This document shows, in pieces, positions 9,144-20,561 of a DNA stretch of 64,000 bases. Position 1 is the stretch's first letter. Every line of letters begins with the position of its first letter. This DNA comes from Occultella aeris (GTDB taxonomy: Bacteria; Actinomycetota; Actinomycetes; Actinomycetales; Beutenbergiaceae). The DNA lies in contig NZ_CACRYJ010000042.1 in assembly GCF_902703175.1 (NCBI RefSeq), forward strand, positions 59,964 to 123,963, given 5' to 3'. The notes beneath the pieces were generated by a model. The model made no database searches and was not told the origin of the DNA. It saw only the letters and a program-made list of their open reading frames with translations. The position numbers were made by a program, and so were the translations under genes.

Positions 9144-9210
9144 TGCGTTGCGCGCCAGGGGCGCGTGGCGACGTCGGCGCAGTGTCCGTGGTGGGCCCTA
9201 GGGTCTGAGC

Positions 9211-10449
9211 ATGCCGCGCACGCTCACGCTCGCCCAGGCCCGCCGGATCGCCGTCACCGCGCAAGGGCTCGCCGGTGCGCCTGCACAGGCACGACCGCCC
9301 GTGGTCACGATGGCGCACCTGCAGCGGATGATCGACCGGGTCGGACTGCTGCAGATCGACTCGGTGAACGTGCTCGCCCGGGCGCACCTGCTGCCCGTGG
9401 CCGCCCGGCTCGGCCCCTACGACGTCGGGCTGCTGGAGCGGGCCACCACCGGGACCCCGGCCAGGCCGCGGCGGCTCGTCGAGTACCGCGCCCACGAGGC
9501 CGCCTTCGTGCCGCCGCGCACGTTCCAGCTGCTGCGGTGGCGGATGCAGGGACCGCGCGCGCTCCGCTGGTACGACGGGATCGCCGCGAAGGACCCGGAC
9601 ACCATGGCAGCCGTGCTGGACATCGTCGCCGAGCACGGACCCGTCACCGCGGCGCAGGTGCACGACCTGCTCGGGCACGACCGCCCGGAGAAGGTGAACT
9701 GGGGCTGGAACTGGACCGCCGCCAAGCACTCCCTGGAGGCGATGCTCGCCGTCGGGCGGGTCGCCTCCGCATACCGGAACGCGTCCTTCGAGCGGGCCTA
9801 CGACCTGCCCGAGCGGGTGCTGCCGGCGGAGGTCCTCGCCGAGGACGTGCTCCCGCAGGACGAGGCCATCCGGGCGCTCGTGGACATCTCCGCCCGCGCG
9901 CACGGGGTGGCGACCATCCGGGGGCTCGCTGACTACTTCCGGCTGTCCATCGCGCAGACGTCGGACGCCGTCGCCCGGCTCGTTGCGGCGGGGGACCTGG
10001 AGGAGGTGGCGGTGGCCGGGTGGCACCGCCCGGCCTACCTGCACCCGGAGGCCCGCCGGCCGCGGGCCACGAACGCCCGTGCCCTGCTCGCACCGTTCGA
10101 CCCGCTCGTGTTCGAACGGGAGCGCACCCTGGAACTGTTCGGGATGCACTACCGGATCGAGATCTACACCCCGGCGGCCAAGCGCCAGTTCGGCTACTAC
10201 GTGCTGCCGTTCCTGCTCGGCGACGAACTCGTGGCGCGCGTGGACCTCAAGGCCGACCGGGCCGCCGGAGTGCTGCGGCTACGCAGCGCGTTCGCCCAGC
10301 CTGAGGCTCCCACCGCCGTCGGGCATGAGCTGGCGCAGGAACTGCGCGTCATGGCGGACTGGCTCGACCTGCCGGACGTCGCCGTCGATGCCGACGCGGC
10401 CGGCGACCTCATCGGCGACGTGGTGCAGGCCCTGACGGGGGTGCGCTGA
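9211..10449 (+). CDS. AlkX/YcaQ-type winged-helix DNA glycosylase (HTH_42)
   Basis: 412 residues, the usual length of the HTH_42 family. The family's catalytic motif is seen as Q48-I-D50 in LLQIDSVNVLARAHLLP. A Q-hydrophobic-D motif marks the YcaQ/AlkX branch rather than the AlkZ branch (Q-hydrophobic-Q). E. coli YcaQ unhooks interstrand crosslinks and removes N7-alkylguanines. Conserved WNWTAAKHSLEAML and the C-terminal LLAPFDPLVFERERTLELF are typical. The gene stands between hpf and secA with 120-153 bp gaps on each side. Start ATG 9211 has no strong ribosome binding site. Confidence 0.85.
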   Translation: MPRTLTLAQARRIAVTAQGLAGAPAQARPPVVTMAHLQRMIDRVGLLQIDSVNVLARAHLLPVAARLGPYDVGLLERATTGTPARPRRLVEYRAHEAAFVPPRTFQLLRWRMQGPRALRWYDGIAAKDPDTMAAVLDIVAEHGPVTAAQVHDLLGHDRPEKVNWGWNWTAAKHSLEAMLAVGRVASAYRNASFERAYDLPERVLPAEVLAEDVLPQDEAIRALVDISARAHGVATIRGLADYFRLSIAQTSDAVARLVAAGDLEEVAVAGWHRPAYLHPEARRPRATNARALLAPFDPLVFERERTLELFGMHYRIEIYTPAAKRQFGYYVLPFLLGDELVARVDLKADRAAGVLRLRSAFAQPEAPTAVGHELAQELRVMADWLDLPDVAVDADAAGDLIGDVVQALTGVR

Positions 10450-10472
10450 GAGCGAACCTGTGCCGTGATCGG

Positions 10473-10513
10473 CGGTCCGGACCGGTACTGCCGTCGGAGC
10501 TCTCGCATACGAT
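10473..10513 (+). promoter_or_regulatory. palindrome and -10 element ahead of secA
   Basis: A 12-bp perfect palindrome CGGTCCGGACCG (10473-10484) may end the upstream gene or bind a regulator. TACGAT at 10508-10513 matches the actinobacterial -10 consensus TAnnnT, about 50 bp before secA. No good -35 was seen. Confidence 0.4.
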
Positions 10514-10569
10514 GGACGGTGCACCGGTGTCGAACGACGCCGGATTGATCCGATCCACCGGGAGTGTCA

Positions 10570-13542
<2,973 letters not shown>

Positions 13543-13599
13543 CACAGGCGAACCTGAAGACCCGCCCGACCGCCTGAGCCCGCTGATCCGCAGCCAGTT

Positions 13600-14142
13600 T
13601 CAGCCGATCTCGAGAGCCGTCGCGCGCCACCGGCCGCGGCGGGTCTCGAGCCGGATCGCGGCGGCCCTGACCCTGTTGCCGTCGTGCACCACCACGGACG
13701 ACTCCCAGGTGCCCTCCGAGATCTCGCACGGGTGCACCCGGCGGATCGTGACCATCGGCGGGTGACTGGGTCGGCCGGCGATCTCCATGCCGAGGCAGGC
13801 GCGCCGGTTCAGTGCGGTCCACAGATCTGCGTCCAACCAGCGGGAGAGCTGGGCGGCCGGGCGTGCCCCGAGCAGGGCCTCGACGCACGCCCGGACGAGG
13901 GTGGCGCTCCAGGTGCCCGCGTCCGGGAGTTCGGGGACAGCACCGCGGGACCAGACCAGGCGTGGACCGGTGGTGTCGTCGATGACGTCCTCGACCGGGA
14001 CCTCGGCGGGCGCCGGCGGGCCGGAGAACCGCACCCGGTCCCAGGTGCGCCGGTCCGGGGCGTTCGGATCGACGAGGAGCCTCGGCACCGTGTCCGGCGG
14101 CTCCGGTGCCGTGCGCGGCCGGGCTATCGGCTGAACGCTCAT
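13600..14142 (-). CDS. Rv3235-like conserved actinobacterial protein
   Basis: 180 residues, start ATG 14142 with GAGGAG upstream. The first 75 residues are Pro/Arg-rich; the C-terminal half (ACVEALLGARPAAQLSRWL to the end) is compact and resembles Rv3235-family proteins, which neighbour secA in many actinobacteria. No catalytic motif or membrane segment is seen. It lies 10 bp downstream of the LysM gene on the same strand and converges with secA. Function unknown. Confidence 0.7.
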   Translation of the reverse strand: MSVQPIARPRTAPEPPDTVPRLLVDPNAPDRRTWDRVRFSGPPAPAEVPVEDVIDDTTGPRLVWSRGAVPELPDAGTWSATLVRACVEALLGARPAAQLSRWLDADLWTALNRRACLGMEIAGRPSHPPMVTIRRVHPCEISEGTWESSVVVHDGNRVRAAAIRLETRRGRWRATALEIG

Positions 14143-14152
14143 CGTGGACTCC

Positions 14153-15241
14153 TCAGGGGTTGGTGGGCGGGACGAGTTCCTGCCCGGGCTGGATGAGGTC
14201 GGGGTCCGCACCGATGGTCGCGGCGTTCGCCGCGTACCAGCGCGGCCACGCGGCCGCGATGTCGGCCTCGGTGACCGTCGACCCGTCACGGGCGAGGTCG
14301 GCGGCAGCGATCGACCAGAGCGTTTCGCCGGGCGCGACCTCGTGTGCCCCGGTTGCGGTACCCGCTGGGCCACGCGGCGTGGGCATCGCGCTCGGGGAGC
14401 CGGTCTGGGGTTGGCTGGTCGCCGCGCTCATGGGTGTGACGTCGGCTCGGCTGGTCGCGTCGTTCGCGTCGTTCGTGGCGCTCGCGTCACTCGGGGCTGC
14501 GGACTGTGGCTGCGTGCTGGTGTCGCTCTGGTCGCTCGGGTCGCCCGTCGGACCGGCCTCGGGTCGAGTGGTCAACTCGCTCGTGGCGGCCTCGCTCGGG
14601 CTCGCGCTCGGCTCGGAGTCCGTGCGCTCAGGCGTCGGCTCGGCCGGGCTTGTCGCCGCATCGTCGGGGTCGAACGCACCCCAGGTGAGGTCGGGACCCA
14701 CCTCGACCGCATCGGTTCGGGTCTCGGCGTCGGACCCGGCCTCGGCGTCGGTTCCCGCCTCGGAATCGGTTCCGGCTTCTGGATCGACCTCGGGACCGAG
14801 CGCGGAAGCCGAAGCGGGCGCCGGGACGGAACCGGGTGCCAGATCGGAACCGTCTCCCAAGGTGACGTCGGCGCCGACGGCCGCGCCGCCGTCGGGCATG
14901 GGCAGCGCCTGCGCGGGCGTCACCAGCGCCCCGGCGGCCAGGGCGACCCCGACGCCCACGGAGGCCATCCGCGCCATGAACGGCGCGCCGCCGGCCCGCA
15001 GCGCCTGCTCGCCCGCGGACCAGCCGCGTCCGGCGGCCCGCGCGGTCAGACACCCCAGCGCCAGTGCTGCGCTCAGGCAGTACCAGGCCAGCACGCCCAG
15101 CGCGCACCAGAGCAGTCCCAGCGCGATCGCCTCGTCCACCGAGCGTGGGGTCGCGGCCGCGGGGAGGGCCATGGTCGCGAGCCAGGCCGCGACCCCGCCG
15201 GTGATCCCGGCGACACCCAGGGTGAGGAGTGCCCTTCGCAT
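14153..15241 (-). CDS. membrane-anchored LysM domain protein
   Basis: About 362 residues from ATG 15241; an in-frame ATG at 15259 is possible. Three hydrophobic segments (about 3-25, 38-66, 93-113) are followed by a long Ser/Thr/Asp/Glu/Ala-rich linker (about 120-300) with repeated acidic units such as TDSEAGTDAEAGSDAETRTD. One C-terminal LysM domain follows (about 300-362, VAPGETLWSIAAADLA ... IQPGQELVPP). LysM binds peptidoglycan GlcNAc, so the protein should bridge membrane and wall. It is divergent from the 15378 gene and co-directional with the Rv3235-like gene. Confidence 0.8.
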   Translation of the reverse strand: MRRALLTLGVAGITGGVAAWLATMALPAAATPRSVDEAIALGLLWCALGVLAWYCLSAALALGCLTARAAGRGWSAGEQALRAGGAPFMARMASVGVGVALAAGALVTPAQALPMPDGGAAVGADVTLGDGSDLAPGSVPAPASASALGPEVDPEAGTDSEAGTDAEAGSDAETRTDAVEVGPDLTWGAFDPDDAATSPAEPTPERTDSEPSASPSEAATSELTTRPEAGPTGDPSDQSDTSTQPQSAAPSDASATNDANDATSRADVTPMSAATSQPQTGSPSAMPTPRGPAGTATGAHEVAPGETLWSIAAADLARDGSTVTEADIAAAWPRWYAANAATIGADPDLIQPGQELVPPTNP

Positions 15242-15342
15242 GAGACCACCGCATTTCATGTCAGTTCGTGTCGATACGTGACTTTCGATGAAGTTAGGTG
15301 TAGTCCCTTCGGCGGTCGCTGTCCAGAGGAACGGCGGGCCTG

Positions 15343-15377
15343 TGGACAACGCGGGCGGTCTCCCTACTGTTGGGTCC
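15343..15377 (+). promoter_or_regulatory. predicted leaderless promoter
   Basis: TGGACA at 15343-15348 and TACTGT at 15365-15370 are 16 bp apart. Transcription would begin at or next to ATG 15378, giving a leaderless mRNA; no ribosome binding site is present. Confidence 0.4.
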
Positions 15378-15884
15378 ATGAACTGGGACGACCTCTTCGC
15401 CGACCTCCAGGCCCAGTTCGTGGCGCAGCAGCGGGCCGAGCAGGGCGAGTTGGTCGCGAATCTCGTGGAGGCGGAGGCGGCCACCACCACGTTCGGCGAC
15501 CGGGTGCGCGCCGCGAAGGGTCGATCGGTGACCGCGCGGCTCCTGGACGGCACCGACCGTCGCGGCCTCGTGACCGATGCCGCGCCGACCTGGTTCGTGC
15601 TCGGCGAGGGCGAGCGACGCTCACTGATCAGGATGGATGCCGTCGTCGCGGCGTGGCCGTTGGCCGGCGTCGCACCCGCGCCCGGGCGGGTCGAGCAGGG
15701 ATTGCGGCTGGGGCACGTGTTGCGGGCCCTGGCGGCGGACGGCGCCGAGGTGCTCGCACATACTCTCGGCGGGATGCACCGGGGCCGGATCGTGCGCGTC
15801 GGCGCCGATCACCTCGACCTGGCCACGGCGGCGGCGGTGCTCGTCGTGCCGTGGTCGGCGTTGTTGAGCGTCGACTCCCAGTAG
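15378..15884 (+). CDS. conserved actinobacterial protein of unknown function
   Basis: 168 residues from ATG 15378 (MNWDDLFADLQAQFVAQQRAEQ...). The N-terminal 35 residues form a charged helix. The remainder (GRSVTARLLDGTDRRGLV, RIVRVGADHLDLATAAAVLVVPW) looks like an Sm-like or beta-barrel fold of alternating hydrophobic strands; this is inference from pattern only. No membrane segment or catalytic motif. Proteins opening with this MNWDDLFADL signature are familiar in actinobacteria without a known role. It sits alone between the LysM gene (divergent) and the purine permease. Confidence 0.65.
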   Translation: MNWDDLFADLQAQFVAQQRAEQGELVANLVEAEAATTTFGDRVRAAKGRSVTARLLDGTDRRGLVTDAAPTWFVLGEGERRSLIRMDAVVAAWPLAGVAPAPGRVEQGLRLGHVLRALAADGAEVLAHTLGGMHRGRIVRVGADHLDLATAAAVLVVPWSALLSVDSQ

Positions 15885-16094
15885 GCGACGGCGCCAGCGA
15901 ATCTGCTTCTGGAGGATCCTCCAAGACGAGCGCGGGGCGGAGCTCGAACGTTGGCGGATCGGTGACTGGCGTGGCCTACCCGTGATGCAGGACCGTGGTT
16001 GCCTGCGCACAACGCGGAAGTTGCATTCCAGGATTCGAAAGAATTGTTGGTTCGCAGATTCGACGACGAATCGACCCGACTCCCCGAGGTTCCC
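15885..16094 (+). promoter_or_regulatory. control region of the purine permease, with palindromes
   Basis: This 210-bp gap is less GC-rich than its surroundings. It holds a 14-bp perfect palindrome TGGAGGATCCTCCA (15910-15923), CAAC-N6-GTTG near 16010-16025, ATTC-GAAA-GAAT (16033-16044) and GATTCG-ACGA-CGAATC (16057-16072). The permease ribosome binding site GAGG is at 16086-16089. One or more of these are plausible binding sites for the nearby PucR-family regulator; no known PucR consensus was matched. Confidence 0.4.
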
Positions 16095-18017
16095 ATGTCT
16101 GTTGCGACACCCAGCCCGAACCGCACCCGGTCCGTCCATCCGGTCGACGAGCGACTGCCCACGGGCAAGCTCGCCGTCTACGGCCTGCAGCACGTGCTCG
16201 CGTTCTACGCCGGCGCCGTCATCGTCCCGATCCTGCTCGCCGGGGCCATCGGACTCAGCGAGCGCGAGCTGATCCACCTGATCAACGCGGACCTGTTCAC
16301 TTGTGGGATCGCATCGATCATCCAGTCGATCGGGTTCTGGAAGGTCGGGGTCCGGCTCCCGCTGCTGCAGGGGGTCACGTTCACCGCCGTGAGCCCGATG
16401 ATCGCGATCGGCCTTGCCGCCGGTGGCGGCACCGACGGGCTGCTGGTGATCTACGGCGCGGTCATCGTGGCCGGGCTGTTCACGTTCCTGATCGCCCCCT
16501 TCTTCGCCCGCCTGATCCGATTCTTCCCACCGGTCGTGACCGGCACCGTGATCCTGATCATCGGTATCGCACTGCTGCCGGTGGCGGCCCAGGACGCGGT
16601 CGGCGGCGCCGGCGGCGACCCCACGAATCCGCGCAACCTCGCCTACGCACTGGGCACCCTCGCCCTGATCGTGGCCATCCAGCGGATCTTCAAGGGCTTC
16701 ATGGCCACCGTGGCCGTGCTCATCGGACTGGTCGTCGGCACGCTGGCCGCGTGGGCGTTCGGGGACGCCCACTTCGGCGGGGTCGCCGAGTCCGCGTGGG
16801 TCGGCGTGACCACCCCCTTCTACTTCGGCTGGCCACAGTTCAGCGCGGCCGCGATCATCTCGATGATCGTCGTCATGCTGATCACCGCGGTGGAGACCAC
16901 CGGTGACGTGTTCGCCACGGGGGAGATCGTGGACAAGCGCATCAGCAGGTCCGACATCGCCCGGGCGCTGCGCGCGGACGGACTCGCCACCACGCTCGGC
17001 GGCGTCCTCAACTCCTTCCCGTACACGTGCTTCGCGGAGAACGTCGGTCTGGTGCGGCTGACCCGGGTGAAGAGCCGGTACGTGGTCGCGGCCGCAGGTC
17101 TGATCATGATCGGGCTCGGCCTGTTGCCGAAGGCCGGCGCCGTGGTGGCGGGCATCCCGCACCCGGTCCTGGGCGGTGCGGCGCTGGCCATGTTCGCGAC
17201 CGTCGCGGTCGTGGGCATCCAGACCCTCTCCCGGGTGGACTTCAACGACCACCGCAACATCGTCATCGTCGGCACGAGCATCGGGCTGGCCCTGCTCGTC
17301 ACCGCGCAGCCGGCGGTGGCCCAGGCGGTGCCCTCCTGGGCGGAGATCATCTTCGGCAGCGGCATCACGCTCGGCAGCATCACCGCGATCGGCCTGAACC
17401 TGGTCTTCCACCACCTCGGGCGCGGCCGGGGACCGGCCGTCGCGGGCCGGCCCGGCGCGGACTCGATCAGCCTCGGCCAGGTCAACGCGATGAGCCGCGA
17501 GGAGTTCGTAGCCACGTTCGCCGTGCTGGTCCAGGGTGAGGGCTGGGTGGCCGAGCGGGCCTACGACCGGCGCCCGTTCGGCGACACCCAGACGCTGCGG
17601 ATGGCCCTGCAGGAGGCCCTGTTCGCCGGTGGCGCCGACGAGCAGCGGGAGTTGATGCAGGCCTACCCGGACCTCGGCGGGCTCGGGGAGGAGGCCGGCG
17701 AGGACTCGGCCGCGGAGCAGTCCGAGGTGGGCCTGACCCGGCTCGACGAGGAGTCCCAGGACGAGTTCACCCGGCTCACGGCCACGTATCGCGACCGGTT
17801 CGGAGTTCCGCTGATCGCCTGCGTGCGTGACATCGGCGCCCGCGAACGCGTGCTCGCCTCGGGGTGGGAGCGGCTGTCGAACTCCGACGCCCAGGAACAC
17901 GCGACCGCGATCATCGAGATCGCCAAGATCGCCAACCACCGCTTCGAGTCACTCGTCGCAGACGCCAACCCGATCAGCGCCGCGCGCACGCGTAGCCTGG
18001 ACCGAGCAGGGAGTTGA
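16095..18017 (+). CDS. NCS2 urate/xanthine permease fused to an OHCU-decarboxylase-like domain
   Basis: 640 residues from ATG 16095. Residues 20-445 form an NCS2 nucleobase permease with the QH motif of helix 1 (LQHVLAFYAG), the ETTGDVFATGEI signature near 267 and NSFPYTCFAENVGL near 306. Residues 465-630 match 2-oxo-4-hydroxy-4-carboxy-5-ureidoimidazoline (OHCU) decarboxylase, the last step of urate to S-allantoin. In that domain S537, E540, Q541 and FGVPLIACV are kept. The catalytic His of the HPDLxG motif is Tyr524 (QAYPDLGG, codon 17664-17666 TAC). The fused domain may therefore be inactive or regulatory. The next gene starts 2 bp later. Confidence 0.9.
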   Translation: MSVATPSPNRTRSVHPVDERLPTGKLAVYGLQHVLAFYAGAVIVPILLAGAIGLSERELIHLINADLFTCGIASIIQSIGFWKVGVRLPLLQGVTFTAVSPMIAIGLAAGGGTDGLLVIYGAVIVAGLFTFLIAPFFARLIRFFPPVVTGTVILIIGIALLPVAAQDAVGGAGGDPTNPRNLAYALGTLALIVAIQRIFKGFMATVAVLIGLVVGTLAAWAFGDAHFGGVAESAWVGVTTPFYFGWPQFSAAAIISMIVVMLITAVETTGDVFATGEIVDKRISRSDIARALRADGLATTLGGVLNSFPYTCFAENVGLVRLTRVKSRYVVAAAGLIMIGLGLLPKAGAVVAGIPHPVLGGAALAMFATVAVVGIQTLSRVDFNDHRNIVIVGTSIGLALLVTAQPAVAQAVPSWAEIIFGSGITLGSITAIGLNLVFHHLGRGRGPAVAGRPGADSISLGQVNAMSREEFVATFAVLVQGEGWVAERAYDRRPFGDTQTLRMALQEALFAGGADEQRELMQAYPDLGGLGEEAGEDSAAEQSEVGLTRLDEESQDEFTRLTATYRDRFGVPLIACVRDIGARERVLASGWERLSNSDAQEHATAIIEIAKIANHRFESLVADANPISAARTRSLDRAGS

Positions 18018-18019
18018 CC

Positions 18020-18532
18020 ATGAGCCACATCGAACTCGCGAAGGGGCGGATCATGACCGCGGACCCCAGGCAGGAGCACTGGCTCGCCGAGGCCGTCGCC
18101 CTCGCCCGCAGCAACGTCGCCGACGGGGGCGGCCCGTTCGGGGCGCTCGTCGTCCGCGGCGGGCAGATCCTCGGGAGTGGCGTCAACCGGGTCACCCGTG
18201 ACAACGACCCGACGGCGCACGCCGAGGTCTGCGCGATCCGTGCGGCGGCGTCCGCGCTCGGGGACTACCGCCTGACCGGGACGGTGCTGTACACCTCCTG
18301 CGAACCCTGCCCGCTGTGCCTGTCGGCCGCGCTCTGGGCGCGGGTGGACCGGGTCGTGTATGCCGCGGACCGCTACGACGCGGCGCGTGGTGGCTTCGAC
18401 GATCTCGCGTTCTACGAACTGTTCGCCAAGGATCGCTCCGAGTGGGACACCCCTGTCGTCTCGCTCGAGGTTCCGGGGGCGGCCGCCCCGTTCGACGACT
18501 GGCTCGCCCGCCCCGACCGCGTGGAGTACTGA
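18020..18532 (+). CDS. guanine deaminase-like nucleoside deaminase
   Basis: 170 residues of the CMP/dCMP deaminase fold. The zinc ligands and catalytic Glu are H67-A-E69 and P96-C97-x-x-C100. The long C-terminal segment (AADRYDAARGGFDDLAFYELF) is typical of bacterial guanine deaminases (GuaD) rather than tRNA adenosine deaminases. Guanine deamination gives xanthine, which fits the purine permease encoded immediately upstream. ATG 18020 has GGAG at 18010-18013. The gene converges on the PucR regulator with only 4 bp between stops. Confidence 0.88.
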   Translation: MSHIELAKGRIMTADPRQEHWLAEAVALARSNVADGGGPFGALVVRGGQILGSGVNRVTRDNDPTAHAEVCAIRAAASALGDYRLTGTVLYTSCEPCPLCLSAALWARVDRVVYAADRYDAARGGFDDLAFYELFAKDRSEWDTPVVSLEVPGAAAPFDDWLARPDRVEY

Positions 18533-18536
18533 AGCC

Positions 18537-20099
18537 TCACCGCAGCCCCAGTGCGAGGAAGAGGTCGACCCGGTCGGCGAACCGGGACAGGTCCCGGCCG
18601 GTGAGTTCCTCGACGCGACCGATCCGGTACCGGACGGTGTTCACGTGCAGGTGCAGCGCCTGGGCCGTCCGGGTCCAGGACCCGTCGTTCTCGAGGAACG
18701 CCACGAGGGTCTCCTCCAGCGCCGTGTCCTGGTGCTCGGCCCGGCGGGTGGCCAGTGCGCCGAGCACCCGGGCCGAGAACGCCCGCCGCACCTCGTCCGG
18801 GACCGCCGCGAGCAGGCCGACATGGCTGGTCACCTCGGCCGCGGTGACCACCTCCACCGGTGCCGGGCGAAGCCGCGCGAGGGCGAACGCGTGCCGGGCC
18901 TCGTCCAGGGCACCGGCGATCGCCGCATCGGTGGTTCGCGCGCTGATCCCGACACAGAAGCGGCGGGTCCCCATGGCCGGCGTCAACCGCAGCGCCGCGG
19001 CCCGGACCCGCTCGGCGGCGTCGATCCTCGCGGCAGGGACCAGCGCCAGCGTCACGCCGTCGGGCCCGACCGAACCGACCGCGCCGCGCCCGAGGTGCGC
19101 GGCGACGTCCTCCAGGATCGCGCCGGTGGCGCCGGCCGGCGCGCCCGGGCCGGGCCCGGCAACCACCGCGACGAACGGTTCGCGGGGGTCCACGCCGCAC
19201 TGGTCCAGCAACGCGTGCGCCTCGGCGCCGGAGCCGTGGCCCTGCGCCACGAGCGCCAGGACGCCGTCGGCCAGCGTGTGCGCGACCTGGCGCACCGGCG
19301 CCCGGCGGGCCTCGTCCAGGGCGACGACGGCGCACAGCTGGGTGATCGTGTCCAGGTGGTCATCCGGCCAGTTCGCCCAACTGCCCTCGACGAGCACCAT
19401 CGTGGTGGTCACCCGGTCCGCGAGGGCACCGGCGCCGGCGAACACCGACCACTGCCCGACGGCGTCGCCCGGCTCCGCGGACAGCGTGACCACGATCGGG
19501 AGCCGCGGTGCGCGCAGGTACGCGTCGGTGATCCGGTCGAGCGTCGCGTCGGGGAGCGGGTCGCCGTCCCCGGCGAGCTGGCGCCCGCTCGGCGTCAGGA
19601 CCCGGCAGGTCAGACCGGTCTCGGCCCGAACCTGTCCGAGCAGTTCGGCCACGTTGTAGCCCTGCGCCAGTGCGAGCAGCAGCCGGCGCTGGCGGTCCAG
19701 GCGGGCGGCGAGCTGGTCGCCCCGCTCGGTACCGACACGGCCAACGATGTACTCGGTGAGGGTGGCGAAGGAGACCGGCGGCGGCACCTCGAACAGGACC
19801 AGCCCGTGGCGGGCGCAGGCGGTCACGACGTCCTGGGGCACGGGGCCGAAGTAGGCCGTGCCGGCGGCCAGCGCGACCGCCCCGGCAGCCCGGATGGTCG
19901 CGACGAAGGTCTCCGAGTCGGCCGGCGCCTGACGCCACATCAGGCCGGAGATCACCAGTTCCCCGCCGCTCAGGTATCGGCCGGGGTCGATCAGGTCCGT
20001 CGTGTAGACGACGGTCACCGGCGACTCGAGTGCGCGCTCGTCCCCGACCAGCAGGCGCAGGTCAAGGTCCTCGGCGTCGAGGAGGTCGCGGAGCCTCAT
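18537..20099 (-). CDS. PucR family transcriptional regulator
   Basis: 520 residues. The N-terminal PucR-type ligand-sensing domain covers about 1-130 (MRLRDLLDAEDLDLRLLVG). A GGDEF-like central region precedes a C-terminal PucR-type helix-turn-helix, with SWTRTAQALHLHVNTVRYRI at about 470-490. In Bacillus PucR activates purine degradation genes in response to allantoin or related ureides. Here it is encoded tail-to-tail with the deaminase and permease, so it is the likely local regulator. Confidence 0.88.
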   Translation of the reverse strand: MRLRDLLDAEDLDLRLLVGDERALESPVTVVYTTDLIDPGRYLSGGELVISGLMWRQAPADSETFVATIRAAGAVALAAGTAYFGPVPQDVVTACARHGLVLFEVPPPVSFATLTEYIVGRVGTERGDQLAARLDRQRRLLLALAQGYNVAELLGQVRAETGLTCRVLTPSGRQLAGDGDPLPDATLDRITDAYLRAPRLPIVVTLSAEPGDAVGQWSVFAGAGALADRVTTTMVLVEGSWANWPDDHLDTITQLCAVVALDEARRAPVRQVAHTLADGVLALVAQGHGSGAEAHALLDQCGVDPREPFVAVVAGPGPGAPAGATGAILEDVAAHLGRGAVGSVGPDGVTLALVPAARIDAAERVRAAALRLTPAMGTRRFCVGISARTTDAAIAGALDEARHAFALARLRPAPVEVVTAAEVTSHVGLLAAVPDEVRRAFSARVLGALATRRAEHQDTALEETLVAFLENDGSWTRTAQALHLHVNTVRYRIGRVEELTGRDLSRFADRVDLFLALGLR

Positions 20100-20179
20100 C
20101 GCCCGAACCTACCTCCGGCCCGGCCCTGCCGATCGCCCCTCGGCCGGCCGCCCGGTCGGTACCCGGGGCCGCAGCACCG

Positions 20180-20431
20180 TCAGCCCTCGGCCAGCGGTGC
20201 CGTCTCGTCGAGGTCCGCCATCGGGTCCCCACCGTGGGCGATCCGCTCCTGGGTGCGCTTGTACATCCGGGTGATGTACGCCTCGAGCTCGGTGTTCTCG
20301 ACCCGCCAGGTGCCCTTGCCGCCGATCTGGATCGCCTTCAACTCCCCGCTGCGCACGAGGGCGCGCGCTTGCGACATCGTGATCTGAAGAACCTCGGTCA
20401 CGTCCGCGAGAGAGAGGAATCGCGCTTCCAT
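20180..20431 (-). CDS. small helix-turn-helix (excisionase/BldC-type) protein
   Basis: 83 residues from ATG 20431 (an in-frame ATG is at 20437). A MerR/excisionase-type winged helix fills about 1-60 (FLSLADVTEVLQITMSQARA, then GGKGTWRVENTELEAYI), followed by a short acidic tail. No ribosome binding site is visible; CAAACT ends 6 bp before the ATG and could be a -10 giving a leaderless message. It is divergent from the SAF/CpaE genes, with which related genes are commonly adjacent in Micrococcales, so it may regulate them; this is inference. Confidence 0.8.
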   Translation of the reverse strand: MEARFLSLADVTEVLQITMSQARALVRSGELKAIQIGGKGTWRVENTELEAYITRMYKRTQERIAHGGDPMADLDETAPLAEG

Positions 20432-20561
20432 CCTCATAGTTTGACAGCGAACGGCTCGCCAGGAGTGAACATGAGCGATCTGTGCATAACTTCCGCAACG
20501 GGTGTTCTCTTGGCACCATGGGTGCACTCCTCGAAGGGCGAGGGGGTTGGGGGGAGCAACG

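Noticed and set aside
15621..17939. A 772-codon open frame antisense to the purine permease
   Set aside because: Same GC-driven mirror effect; His/Asp/Arg/Gly-rich with no recognisable motif.
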